64,000 bases of DNA, from the NCBI RefSeq assembly GCF_000494755.1, contig NC_022657.1, positions 2,456,001 through 2,520,000 of the forward strand, given 5' to 3'. Below the pieces are notes generated by a model. The model was not told the origin of the DNA, did not search any database, and worked only from the letters and a program-made list of their open reading frames with translations. Numbering within the stretch: the stretch's first letter is position 1; each line of letters opens with the position of its first letter. The position numbers and the translations under genes were made by a program. This stretch comes from Amorphoplanes friuliensis DSM 7358 (lineage in GTDB: Bacteria > Actinomycetota > Actinomycetes > Mycobacteriales > Micromonosporaceae). This document shows, piece after piece, positions 53,172 through 61,952 of this stretch.

Positions 53172-53832
53172 GCCTGCGGGCCTGGATCGCGCCGCGGTCC
53201 AGGATGGCCCGGGCCATGACCCACACGCAGATGCCGCCGTTGAGGAACGACGCCGTCACGTCGCTGGGGTGGTGCATGCCGCGGTACATCCGGCCCAGGG
53301 CCACGCCGATCGGGATGAGCAGCAGCAACCAGCAGGCCCGCTTGAGCCAGATCTTGTCGGTCAGGCGGTAGAGGATCACCGCCAGTCCCAGGTAGAGCGC
53401 GACCGAGGCCGAGGTGTGCCCGGACGGGAAGCTCGAGGTCGGCGGTGAGACGTCCATGTGGTCGACGCTGGGCCGGGGCCGGTCGATGACCAGGGTGGTC
53501 AGGAAGAAGATCAGGGCCTGCGCGCAGACGGCCGCGCACAGGAAGATCGACTCACGCCAGCGGTGCAGGGTCAGCCGCAGCACGATCGCGGCCAGGACGG
53601 TGACCGCGATGACGGCCTGGGTGCTGGCCAGGGTGCTGAAGATCAGGGAGAAGAGGCTGATCTCGTGGGTGCGGTCGCGCTCGAACTCGCGGTTGACCGA
53701 GTCCTCCACGGTCAGCGGCCACACGTGCATCAGGACCTTGGTGACGAGCAGGCCCAAGCCGATCATGACGGCGAGCAGCACCGCGATCGGCGCGAGCACC
53801 CGCTTGAGGACCTGAACCGCGAAATCTGCCAT
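53152..53832 (-). CDS. PAP2-superfamily membrane phosphatase
   Basis: 226 residues with five to six helices. The phosphatase signature is split over the KxxxxxxRP-like TTLVIDRPRPS, the PSGH motif in SSFPSGHTSA, and the RxxxxxHxxxD motif in GRMYRGMHHPSDV. It would hydrolyse lipid phosphates such as undecaprenyl or phosphatidyl pyrophosphate on the outer face of the membrane. It could serve lipid-carrier recycling for the nearby polysaccharide genes, but no operon links them. Confidence 0.85.
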   Translation of the reverse strand: MADFAVQVLKRVLAPIAVLLAVMIGLGLLVTKVLMHVWPLTVEDSVNREFERDRTHEISLFSLIFSTLASTQAVIAVTVLAAIVLRLTLHRWRESIFLCAAVCAQALIFFLTTLVIDRPRPSVDHMDVSPPTSSFPSGHTSASVALYLGLAVILYRLTDKIWLKRACWLLLLIPIGVALGRMYRGMHHPSDVTASFLNGGICVWVMARAILDRGAIQARRLTSARA

Positions 53833-54213
53833 GCGCCGCGCAGTACCCCCGCGCGGTACCGCGCGAAACGCGGTCCATTATGTCGGTTCAATTGTCATAA
53901 TAGGCGACATCGGAGTGATGCGCTCGCGTTTCGGTGCGATTAACTCGTCGATCCGCGCCACGCTTTCGAAGATCCGGCACATGTGCCTCGGTCGATCGGC
54001 TAAGAACATGTTCGGAGCGTGTTCCTCTCGGTACGGTGTGCAGGCGGACAGTCCGGGGCAATCGAATGGCACAAATGTCTTTTGACCTGGGAAAACGCTG
54101 ACCTTCACGACCATCGGCAGGGAATTGACCGTGCGGCGCACCGATCCACCGGCCTGGCATCTCCGAACTAAGCAGGTGGATGCGCAGGGAAACCGGCTGA
54201 CAGACGAGGTGGT
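53833..54213. other. Intergenic stretch with a possible small minus-strand ORF
   Basis: This 381-bp region is clearly poorer in GC than its surroundings. Within it lies an open frame on the minus strand (53878-54114), listed separately. The rest holds no recognised gene, tRNA or repeat. A 10-bp palindrome GAACATGTTC is at about 54006. Confidence 0.4.
53878..54114 (-). CDS. Possible small Cys-containing protein (78 aa)
   Basis: ATG 54114, no good ribosome-binding site. The product has three Cys (in PFDCPGLSACTPY and RHMCRIFE) and a mixed sequence that looks protein-like rather than random, ending MTIEPT. Codon use is AT-richer than neighbours. It is antisense to nothing annotated and lies upstream of the LuxR-type regulator. 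No family is recognised; it could be a chance frame. Confidence 0.35.
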   Translation of the reverse strand: MVVKVSVFPGQKTFVPFDCPGLSACTPYREEHAPNMFLADRPRHMCRIFESVARIDELIAPKRERITPMSPIMTIEPT

Positions 54214-54216
54214 GTG

Positions 54217-54822
54217 ATGATCCGGGTAGTGGTGGTGCGAGACGAGGGGTATTTCGGAGTTCCGGTACGTGTCCTGCTCGAGGCCAAGCCCGATATCCAT
54301 TACGTGAGCACTTTGCCCTTCGGATCCGATATGCCTGCCCGCGCCGCCGAGTTGTGGCCGACCGTGATCGTGATCGACACCGAATACATGGTCAGCCAGG
54401 TGCTGCCGATCGCCGAAGAACTGCACACCGCCATCCCGTCCTGTTCCATGCTGCTGCTGTGCGATCCGGCCAAGCGCGGCATGCTCCCGCCCCGGCGCTG
54501 GGCCGGCGGCCTCAACTTCGTCCTCAAGGACGCCTCCGACGCGGTGCTGGCCGACTCCATCCGGCGCCTGGCCGCGGGCGAGCGGGTCGTGTCGCCGATG
54601 CTGCAGGCCGCGTCGCTCAACACCGACCGGGGCCTGAGCACCCGCGAGCTCGAGGTGCTCGGCCTGGCCGCGGAGGGCGAATCGGTGCGCGAGATAGCGG
54701 GACGGCTCTATCTCTCCGGCGGCACCGTGCGCAACTACCTCTCGGCCGTGATCACCAAGACCGGCGCGCGCAACCGGCTCGACGCGATCCGCATCGCCCG
54801 CAAGGGCGGCTGGCTGCACTGA
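54217..54822 (+). CDS. LuxR-type (NarL/DesR-like) response regulator
   Basis: 201 residues from ATG 54217; GTG 54214 is directly before it. A receiver-like N-terminus (D10, E11, putative phospho-acceptor Asp in VIVIDTEYM, K in VLKDAS) is followed by a LuxR HTH: LSTRELEVLGLAAEGESVREIAGRLYLS-type order, here LSTRELEVLGLAAEGESV and IAGRLYLSGGTVRNYLSAV. There is no adjacent kinase. It heads the exopolysaccharide region and is the obvious candidate to regulate it. Confidence 0.82.
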   Translation: MIRVVVVRDEGYFGVPVRVLLEAKPDIHYVSTLPFGSDMPARAAELWPTVIVIDTEYMVSQVLPIAEELHTAIPSCSMLLLCDPAKRGMLPPRRWAGGLNFVLKDASDAVLADSIRRLAAGERVVSPMLQAASLNTDRGLSTRELEVLGLAAEGESVREIAGRLYLSGGTVRNYLSAVITKTGARNRLDAIRIARKGGWLH

Positions 54823-54854
54823 GCACCGGCTCCCACCTCGTACTGTTGGTCCGG

Positions 54855-55430
54855 ATGCCACCTGATGAGCTTGTCGTGCCGGCGCTGCCGATCCTGGTCC
54901 CGCTGGGTGTCCTGCTCATGATCGTGTCGTGGGCCGGGCTGCGCCGTCACGATCTGCTCAGCGCGCCCCGGCTGGCGACGGCGTGGCTCGCGGGCTGGTA
55001 TCTGGTCGCCGTGCTCGGCGCGACCATGCTGCCGCTGCACCTGTCCTGGGGCCCGTACGCCGGTGAGCCCGCGTACTACCGGATCATCCTGGTCCCGCTG
55101 ACCACCATGCGGGTCGACGACTTCGTGCTCAACACCGTCATGACGTTGCCGCTGGCGGCGGTGCTGCGTCTGGTGTTCGGCGTGCACGACAAGGTCCGGG
55201 TCGTGCCGATCGCCTTGGCGCTCAGCGCGTCCATCGAGATCACCCAGGCGATCATCGTGCTCACCGTGCACGGCAACCGGTGGGCGGACGTCAACGACCT
55301 GATCTCCAACACGCTGGGCGCGTACCTGGGTTATCTGGCTCTGAAGCGTCTGCTGCGTTTCGAGGTGGTCCGGCGCGTGGCCGAGCGCTGCGCCCTGGTG
55401 CCGGGTCGCTCGCCGGCGATCCGCTCGTAG
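54855..55430 (+). CDS. VanZ-like membrane protein
   Basis: 191 residues from ATG 54855; TACTGT 8 nt upstream suggests a leaderless mRNA. Five hydrophobic segments and the VanZ pattern (NTVMTLPLAAVLRLVFG, then SIEITQAIIV, RWADVNDLISNTLGAYLGY) are present. VanZ proteins are membrane proteins linked to glycopeptide response or to polysaccharide and lipid modification, with no proven chemistry. Its 3' end overlaps the convergent GT4 by 100 bp. Confidence 0.78.
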   Translation: MPPDELVVPALPILVPLGVLLMIVSWAGLRRHDLLSAPRLATAWLAGWYLVAVLGATMLPLHLSWGPYAGEPAYYRIILVPLTTMRVDDFVLNTVMTLPLAAVLRLVFGVHDKVRVVPIALALSASIEITQAIIVLTVHGNRWADVNDLISNTLGAYLGYLALKRLLRFEVVRRVAERCALVPGRSPAIRS

Positions 55431-56488
55431 AGACCGCCGACCGTGGCGGCCACGTGCGCGGCGTCGTAGCGGCTGCCCGCCGAGCGCGCCGGCAGCCGGG
55501 CGCCGCGGCGTTCGGCGAAGCTCAGCAACTCGGTCCGCAGTTTGCGCGGCAGCGACTCCGGGTCGTGCGGGGTGAGACGTTCGGTGCCGTCGACCGCCGT
55601 CCGGGCCGCAGCCAGTTCCTCCAGTGGGCGGCAGACCGCGTAGAGCGCGGGCAGTCCGCAGGCCAGTGCCTCGAGCACCACCAGCCCGAAGGTGTCCTCG
55701 TCCGAGGGTGAGGCGAACACGTCCATCGCGCACAGCATCTCGCGGGCGTGGGTGACCGCCCCGGCGAACCGCACCCGGTCGGCGACACCCTCGATGACGG
55801 CGAGGCGTTCCAGGGACGCCCGCGCCGGGCCGTCACCGACCAGCAGCAGCACCGCGTCCGGCACCTCACCCACGGCCCGGATCAGCCGGTCGAACCGCTT
55901 GCCGGGTTCGAGCCGGCCCAGAGCGCCGATCACCGGGACGTCGGCGGCGATGCCCAGCCGTTCGCGGGCCGCGGCGCGCAGCTGCGGGTCGTAACGGAAC
56001 TCGGCCGCGTCGACCCCCTTGGCGATAACGGCGATCCGCTCCGGCGGCACGCCCCAGGCGCGCAGCCGCCCGGCGATCGCGGGGGACACCGCGATCGTGA
56101 TGCGCCCCAGGCGTTCGGAGGCCAGATAGAGGGCCCGTGGCCCGGTCCCGTGCACGTGGTACTCGGTGGCGACCACATGCCGCACGCCGGCCAGCCAGGC
56201 CGCGAACCGGCCCTGGACGCAGGCGCGGTAGAGGTGGGTGTGCACCACGTCGAAGCGGCCGAGCCGGATGAGGCGGCGCAGCCGGATGACCGTCGGCAGG
56301 TCGCGGTCGCCGGTGGAGGAGAACTCGTGCACGGTGGTGCCGCCGGCGCGCAACTGTTCACCGGCCGGTCCGGTCTGCGACAGCGTGGCTATTTCGCAGT
56401 GGTGGTCGAGGCCGCGCACGAGCAATCGCAGTTGCTGCTGTGCGCCGCCTTCGCTCAACGTGGTGATGATGTGCAGCACCCGCATCAT
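55331..56488 (-). CDS. Family 4 glycosyltransferase
   Basis: 385 residues from ATG 56488 (AGGAGA upstream). The GT-B fold is recognised from RVLHIITTLSEGGAQQQL at the N-terminus, HTHLYRACVQGR, GALGRLEPGKRFDRLI in the second domain and the EX7E motif in SPSDEDTFGLVVLEALACGLP. It would add a sugar to a lipid-linked intermediate in the cytoplasm. Divergent from the EPS operon starting at 56831; its end overlaps vanZ by 100 bp. Confidence 0.85.
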   Translation of the reverse strand: MMRVLHIITTLSEGGAQQQLRLLVRGLDHHCEIATLSQTGPAGEQLRAGGTTVHEFSSTGDRDLPTVIRLRRLIRLGRFDVVHTHLYRACVQGRFAAWLAGVRHVVATEYHVHGTGPRALYLASERLGRITIAVSPAIAGRLRAWGVPPERIAVIAKGVDAAEFRYDPQLRAAARERLGIAADVPVIGALGRLEPGKRFDRLIRAVGEVPDAVLLLVGDGPARASLERLAVIEGVADRVRFAGAVTHAREMLCAMDVFASPSDEDTFGLVVLEALACGLPALYAVCRPLEELAAARTAVDGTERLTPHDPESLPRKLRTELLSFAERRGARLPARSAGSRYDAAHVAATVGGLYERIAGERPGTRAQRSATRRTTSKRSRRFRAR

Positions 56489-56830
56489 TTGTCTCCTGTT
56501 TGACACTTGCGATAAAGACGCTGCCAGAGCGGGCGTGCTCAAAGACAGTTGCAAATGTCATGCCGAACGTGAAGCGGTCCTATTGCCCCGAAAGGGGCGT
56601 CGCCGACGGCAAAAGTGCTCGTCAGACTGCTGAAACAGCGAACATGAAAGACGCTCATGTAGGGCATGACAATTACTACTGTGGCCCCGCGGCCAGCAAT
56701 GACAAGCTCTGTTCGCAAGCGCTGAAAAGCGATGCACGACGAGCGGCCCCGGCATTTACCGACCCGGTGATGCATTTGCGTGGCGCTCGATTTCCCTAGC
56801 CGCAGGCACGTTCGTACGGGGAGGATATTC
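56489..56830. other. AT-richer divergent promoter region of the EPS genes
   Basis: This 342-bp gap separates the GT4 gene from the EPS operon. It is poorer in GC than the genes and holds a short GCCCC-GAAA-GGGGC hairpin (about 56585-56598) but no recognised RNA gene. A regulatory role is likely because it feeds two divergent transcripts. Confidence 0.5.
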
Positions 56831-58837
56831 ATGCAGGTTCGGCGAGCGACGCCCCGCGGCGCCGCGGACGCCCCGCCCCCCGGGGAGTGGTCGACCAAGA
56901 GCTCCAGAACACCACCGTGGCTGCTCGCGGCCCTGCCGGGCCGGGCCGCCCGGGCCGGCGCCGACGCGCTGGCGCTGGCCGCGGCGCTGCTGATCGCCAC
57001 CCTGCTGCGTCACGACGGGCACGTCTCGGAGGTCGACGTCTCGGGCCTGCTGGTGCTGGCCTCGCTGGCCGCGGTCGTGCACACCGTCGCGGGCCTGCGC
57101 TTCGGGCTCTACACCGGCCGCTGGTCCTACGGCTGCTTCGAGGAGATCGCCGCGCTGGTGCGCACCGCGGCGCTGACCACCCCGGTGGTGTTCATCCTCG
57201 ACACGCTCGTGGGCCGGCTCGTGCCGCGCTCGGCCATCATCGGGGCCGGCCTGATCGCGCTGGTCCTGGCCTCCGGGATCCGCTACTTCGTCCGGCTGCT
57301 GCAGAACCAGCGCCTGCGGCCCTCGGCCGAGCACGGCACCCGGGTCGTCGTGATCGGCGCCGGTGAGGGCTCGGCGCAGGTCATCCGGGCGATGCTGCGC
57401 AGCCCGTTCAGCCCCTACATCCCGGTCGCACTGCTCGACGACGACCCGGCCAAGCGCTCGCTGCGGCTGATGGGTGTGCCCGTGGCCGGCAACCGGCACG
57501 CCATGGCCGAGGTCGTGCGGCGCTTCCGGGCCGACGCGGTGCTCATCGCGATCCCCAGCGCGAGCGTCGACCTGGTCCGCGAGCTCACCGAGCTGGCCCA
57601 GCCGCTCAACGTCGACCTGAAGGTCGTGCCGCCGGTCGTCGAGCTCTTCGGGCGTACGGTCAGCGTCGAGGACATCCGCCCGATCAGCCACGCCGACCTG
57701 CTCGGCCGGCGCGAGGTCGGCATCGACCTGGCCGCGGTGGCCGGGTACCTCGAGGGCCGCCGGGTGCTGGTCACCGGGGCCGGCGGTTCGATCGGCTCGG
57801 AACTGTGCCGCCAGGTCGCCCGCTTCCACCCCGCCGCCCTGGTCATGCTGGACCGCGACGAGTCCGGGCTGCACGCCGTGCAGCTGTCGCTGGACGGCCG
57901 CGCCATGCTCGACGACCGCAACCTCGTGGTCGCCGACATCCGTGACCAGCAGCGCCTCGACGAGGTGTTCGCCGAGCACCGCCCGCAGGTGGTTTTCCAC
58001 GCCGCGGCCCTCAAACACCTGCCGCTGCTGGAGATGCACCCCTCCGAGGCGCTCAAGACCAACGTCATCGGGACGTACCAGATCCTGCAGACCGCGCTGC
58101 GCCACGGCGTCGACCGGCTGGTCAACATCTCCACCGACAAGGCCGCCGAGCCGACCAGCGTCCTGGGCTACTCCAAGCGCATCACCGAGCGGCTCACTGC
58201 GGCCGCCGACGAGGCCACCGCCGGCACCTTCTGCAGCGTGCGCTTCGGCAACGTGCTGGGCAGCCGCGGCTCGGTGCTGACCGCGTTCACCGCGCAGGTC
58301 GAGTCGGGCGGGCCGATCACCGTCACCGACCCCGAGGTCACGCGGTTCTTCATGACCGTGCAGGAGGCGGTGCGCCTGGTCATCCAGGCCGGCGCCCTCG
58401 ACAGCTCCCGCGAGGTGCTGGTCCTGGACATGGGCGAGCCCGTGCGCATCGCCGATGTCGCCCGGCGCCTGGCCGGCAACACCGACCGCCACATCCAGAT
58501 CGTCTACACCGGGCTGCGGCCGGGCGAGAAGCTCGCGGAGATCCTGCTCGGCCCGGACGAGCCCGACCACCGGCCCAACCACCCGCTGATCTCGCAGGCA
58601 CCGGTCCCGCCGCTCGACGGCGCCGTGCTGTCGCTGCTGGACCCCACCGTCCCGCGCACCGACCTGATCGCCGTGCTGCGCTGGCTCGCCGAGAGCCCGG
58701 CCCTGTCGGCCGCCCGCGACACCAGCGCACCGGCCGCGGTCTCGCGCGCCGGCCGCAACCGCGCCAACGGGCGCAACAGGACCGCACCACCACCACGCCA
58801 GCCCGAATTCACCGTACGCCCGGGACGGCAGCCGTGA
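56831..58837 (+). CDS. CapD/FlaA1-family NDP-sugar 4,6-dehydratase/epimerase, membrane-bound
   Basis: 668 residues from ATG 56831 (GAGG upstream). Four N-terminal helices (about 40-165) precede an NAD-binding-like domain (VVVIGAGEGS) and the catalytic Rossmann domain (VTGAGGSIGSELCRQV, then ISTDKAA). This is the large PglF/WbpM-type architecture that starts synthesis of UDP-linked deoxy-amino sugars. The Tyr/Met position before the catalytic Lys reads Leu (LGYSKR). The next gene overlaps or follows within 30 bp. Confidence 0.85.
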   Translation: MQVRRATPRGAADAPPPGEWSTKSSRTPPWLLAALPGRAARAGADALALAAALLIATLLRHDGHVSEVDVSGLLVLASLAAVVHTVAGLRFGLYTGRWSYGCFEEIAALVRTAALTTPVVFILDTLVGRLVPRSAIIGAGLIALVLASGIRYFVRLLQNQRLRPSAEHGTRVVVIGAGEGSAQVIRAMLRSPFSPYIPVALLDDDPAKRSLRLMGVPVAGNRHAMAEVVRRFRADAVLIAIPSASVDLVRELTELAQPLNVDLKVVPPVVELFGRTVSVEDIRPISHADLLGRREVGIDLAAVAGYLEGRRVLVTGAGGSIGSELCRQVARFHPAALVMLDRDESGLHAVQLSLDGRAMLDDRNLVVADIRDQQRLDEVFAEHRPQVVFHAAALKHLPLLEMHPSEALKTNVIGTYQILQTALRHGVDRLVNISTDKAAEPTSVLGYSKRITERLTAAADEATAGTFCSVRFGNVLGSRGSVLTAFTAQVESGGPITVTDPEVTRFFMTVQEAVRLVIQAGALDSSREVLVLDMGEPVRIADVARRLAGNTDRHIQIVYTGLRPGEKLAEILLGPDEPDHRPNHPLISQAPVPPLDGAVLSLLDPTVPRTDLIAVLRWLAESPALSAARDTSAPAAVSRAGRNRANGRNRTAPPPRQPEFTVRPGRQP

Positions 58838-58866
58838 GCACACCAGCACAGGAGGGGAACACGCCC

Positions 58867-60123
58867 ATGCGCGTCGTCATCGCCGGTCAGGGATACGTGG
58901 GGCTGCCCTTGGCCGTCCGCGCCGCCCAGGTGGGCCATCAGGTTGTCGGCTTCGACGTCGACGACGAACGGATCAAGCGTCTGGCCGCCGGTGAGTCCTA
59001 CGTGGACGACATCGCTTCCGAGCAGCTGCAGGAGATTCTCGACAGCGGCGCCTTCCACCCGTCGTCGGACCCGCGCTCGCTGGCCGGCTTCGACGTCGCG
59101 GTCATCGCGGTGCCGACCCCGCTGCGCGAGGGCACGCCCGACCTCAACTACATCGAGGAATCGGCCCGCACCCTGGCCCGTTACCTGCGGCCCGGTGCCA
59201 CGGTCGCGCTGGAATCCACCACCTATCCCGGTACGACCGCAGATCTGGTCGCGCCGCTGCTGGAGGAGGGCTCCGGGCTGATCGCCGGGGTCGACTTCTT
59301 CCTCGGCTACAGCCCCGAGCGCATCGACCCGGGCAACAAGGTCTGGGACCTCGTCACCACACCGAAGGTCGTCTCCGGCATCAACGAGGCGTCCCTGCAA
59401 CGGGTGCAGGCGTTCTACTCCTCGGTGGTCGAGCACACCGTGCCGGTCTCCGACTGCAAGGTCGCCGAGCTGGCCAAGCTGCTCGAGAACACCTTCCGCC
59501 ACGTCAACATCGCGCTGGTCAACGAGCTGGCCGTCTTCGCCCACGACCTCGGCATCGACGTCTGGGAGGCCATCGACGCGGCGTCGTCCAAGCCGTTCGG
59601 CTACATGCGCTTCGTGCCCGGCCCCGGCGTCGGCGGGCACTGCCTGCCGATCGACCCGTCGTACCTGTCCTGGCGGGTGCAGCGCACGCTCGGGCAGAGC
59701 TTCCGGTTCGTCGAGCTGGCCAACGACATCAACAACCACATGCCCGACTACGTCGTACGGCGGCTGGTGGGGGCGCTCAACGAGCAGCGCAAGGCGGTCA
59801 ACGGCTCGACCGTGCTGCTGCTCGGGCTGGCGTACAAGAAGAACACCGGTGACGCCCGGGAGTCGCCGGCGCGCCGGGTCGCCTCGCTGCTGCTGGACAT
59901 GGGCGCCGAGGTCCGCGCGGCCGACCCGCACGTCATCGAGGACGCCCACGTCGACCAGCGCGTCCAGCGGGTCGCGCTCACCGAGGACCAGTTGGCCGCG
60001 GCCGACGCCGTGGTGCTGCTGGCCGATCACGACGCCTTCGACCTCGACTTCGTCACCCGGCACGCGCGCTTCGTGCTGGACACCCGTCACCGCCTGACCG
60101 GACCCACCGTCGAGTCGCTCTAG
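58867..60123 (+). CDS. Nucleotide-sugar dehydrogenase (UDP-ManNAc/UDP-Glc type)
   Basis: 418 residues from ATG 58867 behind AGGAGGGG; a GTG at 58834 overlaps the upstream stop. The N-terminal Rossmann domain starts VVIAGQGYVGLPLAVRA; the central domain has AELAKLLENTFRHVNIALVNE and the catalytic Cys in GVGGHCLPIDPSYL. The C-terminal domain has GLAYKKNTGDARESP. The GGHC-PIDP form favours the WbpA/WecC group that oxidises UDP-HexNAc to uronates. Second gene of the operon. Confidence 0.87.
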   Translation: MRVVIAGQGYVGLPLAVRAAQVGHQVVGFDVDDERIKRLAAGESYVDDIASEQLQEILDSGAFHPSSDPRSLAGFDVAVIAVPTPLREGTPDLNYIEESARTLARYLRPGATVALESTTYPGTTADLVAPLLEEGSGLIAGVDFFLGYSPERIDPGNKVWDLVTTPKVVSGINEASLQRVQAFYSSVVEHTVPVSDCKVAELAKLLENTFRHVNIALVNELAVFAHDLGIDVWEAIDAASSKPFGYMRFVPGPGVGGHCLPIDPSYLSWRVQRTLGQSFRFVELANDINNHMPDYVVRRLVGALNEQRKAVNGSTVLLLGLAYKKNTGDARESPARRVASLLLDMGAEVRAADPHVIEDAHVDQRVQRVALTEDQLAAADAVVLLADHDAFDLDFVTRHARFVLDTRHRLTGPTVESL

Positions 60124-60139
60124 GAAGAGGGAGTGCGCC

Positions 60140-60784
60140 GTGGAACCCGTACGCCTGCTCTGGAACGTCCTCAACCGCCTGGCCGCCGCCGTCGCACTGA
60201 TCCTGCTGTCCCCGGTGATCCTGGTCGTCGCGGCCTGGATCCGGATCGCCGACGGCAAGGGCATCCTGTTCGTCCAGGACCGCGCCGGCCGCGGCGGGGT
60301 GCCGTTCAGGATGCTCAAGTTCCGCACGATGGTGCACGACTCCGTGGCGCTCAGCGCGACGCTCGGCATCAGTGACCCGTTCGGCCTGGTCGAGAACGAC
60401 CCGAGGATCACCCGCTGCGGCCGGTTCCTGCGCCGCACCAGCCTCGACGAGCTGCCGCAGCTGCTCAACGTGCTCAGCGGCCGGATGCTGCTGGTCGGCC
60501 CGCGCCCCGACGTGCTGCCGCAGGTCGCGAACTACTCGGCCGCCGACGCCCGGCGCCTGGAGGTCAAGCCGGGCATCACCGGCTGGGCCCAGATCAACGG
60601 GCGCGACGACATCGACTGGCCGGCCCGTTTTGCCCTCGACCGCTGGTACGTCGACCACTGGTCACCGGCGCTGGACCTGCGCATCATCTGGCGCACGGTG
60701 GCCACCCTGCACCGCGACGAGGCGCCGGTGCACGTCGACGAGCTCAACATCCAGCGTGCTCAGGACATCAGCCGTGCCGCCTGA
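60140..60784 (+). CDS. Initiating sugar transferase (polyprenyl-phosphate)
   Basis: 214 residues from GTG 60140 (GGGAG upstream). One N-terminal helix (about 9-32) and the catalytic domain (FRMLKFRTMV, RITRCGRFLRRTSLDELPQL, GPRPDVLPQV, PGITGWAQINGR) mark the WcaJ/PglC-type monotopic phosphoglycosyl transferase. It attaches the first sugar phosphate to undecaprenyl phosphate. Third gene of the operon, overlapped by the DegT gene. Confidence 0.88.
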   Translation: MEPVRLLWNVLNRLAAAVALILLSPVILVVAAWIRIADGKGILFVQDRAGRGGVPFRMLKFRTMVHDSVALSATLGISDPFGLVENDPRITRCGRFLRRTSLDELPQLLNVLSGRMLLVGPRPDVLPQVANYSAADARRLEVKPGITGWAQINGRDDIDWPARFALDRWYVDHWSPALDLRIIWRTVATLHRDEAPVHVDELNIQRAQDISRAA

Positions 60785-61952
60785 GGCGCACCGCGAGATC
60801 GGCTCGGAGTTCGCCTGGGACCCCGCCGCCCTGCTTGGCGCCGAGCAGGGCGGCGGCCTGCCGTCGTGGTTGCCCGCCGGCCACCGGCTCTTCGCCACCG
60901 GCTGCGGAGCACTGACCGCACTGCTGCGCTCGCTGCAGCCGCAGAGCCGCCTGCACGTCCCGTCGTACTTCTGCGTGGGTGTCGCCGAGGCACTCTCGGC
61001 CGACGTGACGATCGCCTGGTACCGCCACCTGCCCGACAGCGCGGGACCGTCGTTCGAGACGCTGCGCGCCGAACCCGGCGACATGGTGCTCGCGCAGAAC
61101 CTGTTCGGCCGCGAGGACCGTGGCCCCTGGGACACCTGGCGCAGCGCCCACCCCGGCGTCACGGTGATCGAGGACCACTCCCACGACCCGTTCAGCGGAT
61201 GGGCGCAGTCGAGCACCGCGGCGTACGCGGTCGCCTCGCTGCGCAAGACGCTCCCGGTCCCCGACGGCGGCCTGATGTGGTCGCCCGCCGGCCTGGACCT
61301 GCCCCGGCCCGACGGCCCGGAAAGCCCGGGCGCGCACCTCAAACTCACCGCGATGCTGCTCAAGTCGGCCTGGCTCGACGGCCGGCCCATCGCCAAGGAC
61401 GACTTCCGCACCCTGTACGCCCACGGCGAGCACACCCTGCTCGGCAGCACCGCGCCGGCCAGCACCCTGACCACGGCGATGCTGCCGCTGCTCGACGTCG
61501 AGGGCCTGCGGGCGGCCGGACGCTACAACGCCCAGGCGCTGGCCGCGGCCCTGCCGCCGTCGACGCCGGGCTGGCGGGCGCTGACCGGGGGACCGGTGGA
61601 TGCCGCACCGTTCCGGATCCAGCTGGTCTGCCCGTCGCCGCCGGTCCGCGACTCGCTGCTGCGCCACCTGGCGTCGCACGGCATCTACGCGCCGGTCCAC
61701 TGGCGTCAGAACCGCGCCGGGGTGTGGAGCGGCGACGAGCAGGCCGCCGACCTGGCCGACCGGATGCTCACCGTCCCGGTCGACCACCGCTGCCGCCGCG
61801 ACGACATCCACCGCATCGCCGGCATCCTCACCGCCTTCTCGGCGGAGCCGGCCCTCACCGTTTCCGCCGCGGAGCCGGCCCGGACCGCTTTCCCCGTGCT
61901 GGATCAGGCCGGGTTGTCGCTCGCGGCGCGGTCCTCGGTGGCCGGTTCGTAG
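60774..61952 (+). CDS. DegT/DnrJ/EryC1-type aminotransferase-like protein
   Basis: 392 residues from GTG 60774, overlapping the sugar transferase end by 11 bp. The fold has FATGCGALTALLRSL, DHSHDPFSG (Asp near the cofactor) and SLRKTLPVPDGG with the likely PLP Lys. These match DegT-family sugar aminotransferases but are divergent, so a cofactor-binding or non-catalytic role cannot be excluded. It would complete an amino-sugar pathway after the dehydratase. Its end overlaps the convergent yciI by 49 bp. Confidence 0.72.
   Translation: MPPEAHREIGSEFAWDPAALLGAEQGGGLPSWLPAGHRLFATGCGALTALLRSLQPQSRLHVPSYFCVGVAEALSADVTIAWYRHLPDSAGPSFETLRAEPGDMVLAQNLFGREDRGPWDTWRSAHPGVTVIEDHSHDPFSGWAQSSTAAYAVASLRKTLPVPDGGLMWSPAGLDLPRPDGPESPGAHLKLTAMLLKSAWLDGRPIAKDDFRTLYAHGEHTLLGSTAPASTLTTAMLPLLDVEGLRAAGRYNAQALAAALPPSTPGWRALTGGPVDAAPFRIQLVCPSPPVRDSLLRHLASHGIYAPVHWRQNRAGVWSGDEQAADLADRMLTVPVDHRCRRDDIHRIAGILTAFSAEPALTVSAAEPARTAFPVLDQAGLSLAARSSVAGS

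Noticed and set aside
56756..58849. 697-aa minus-strand frame over the dehydratase
   Set aside because: Shadow ORF; composition and antisense position give it away.
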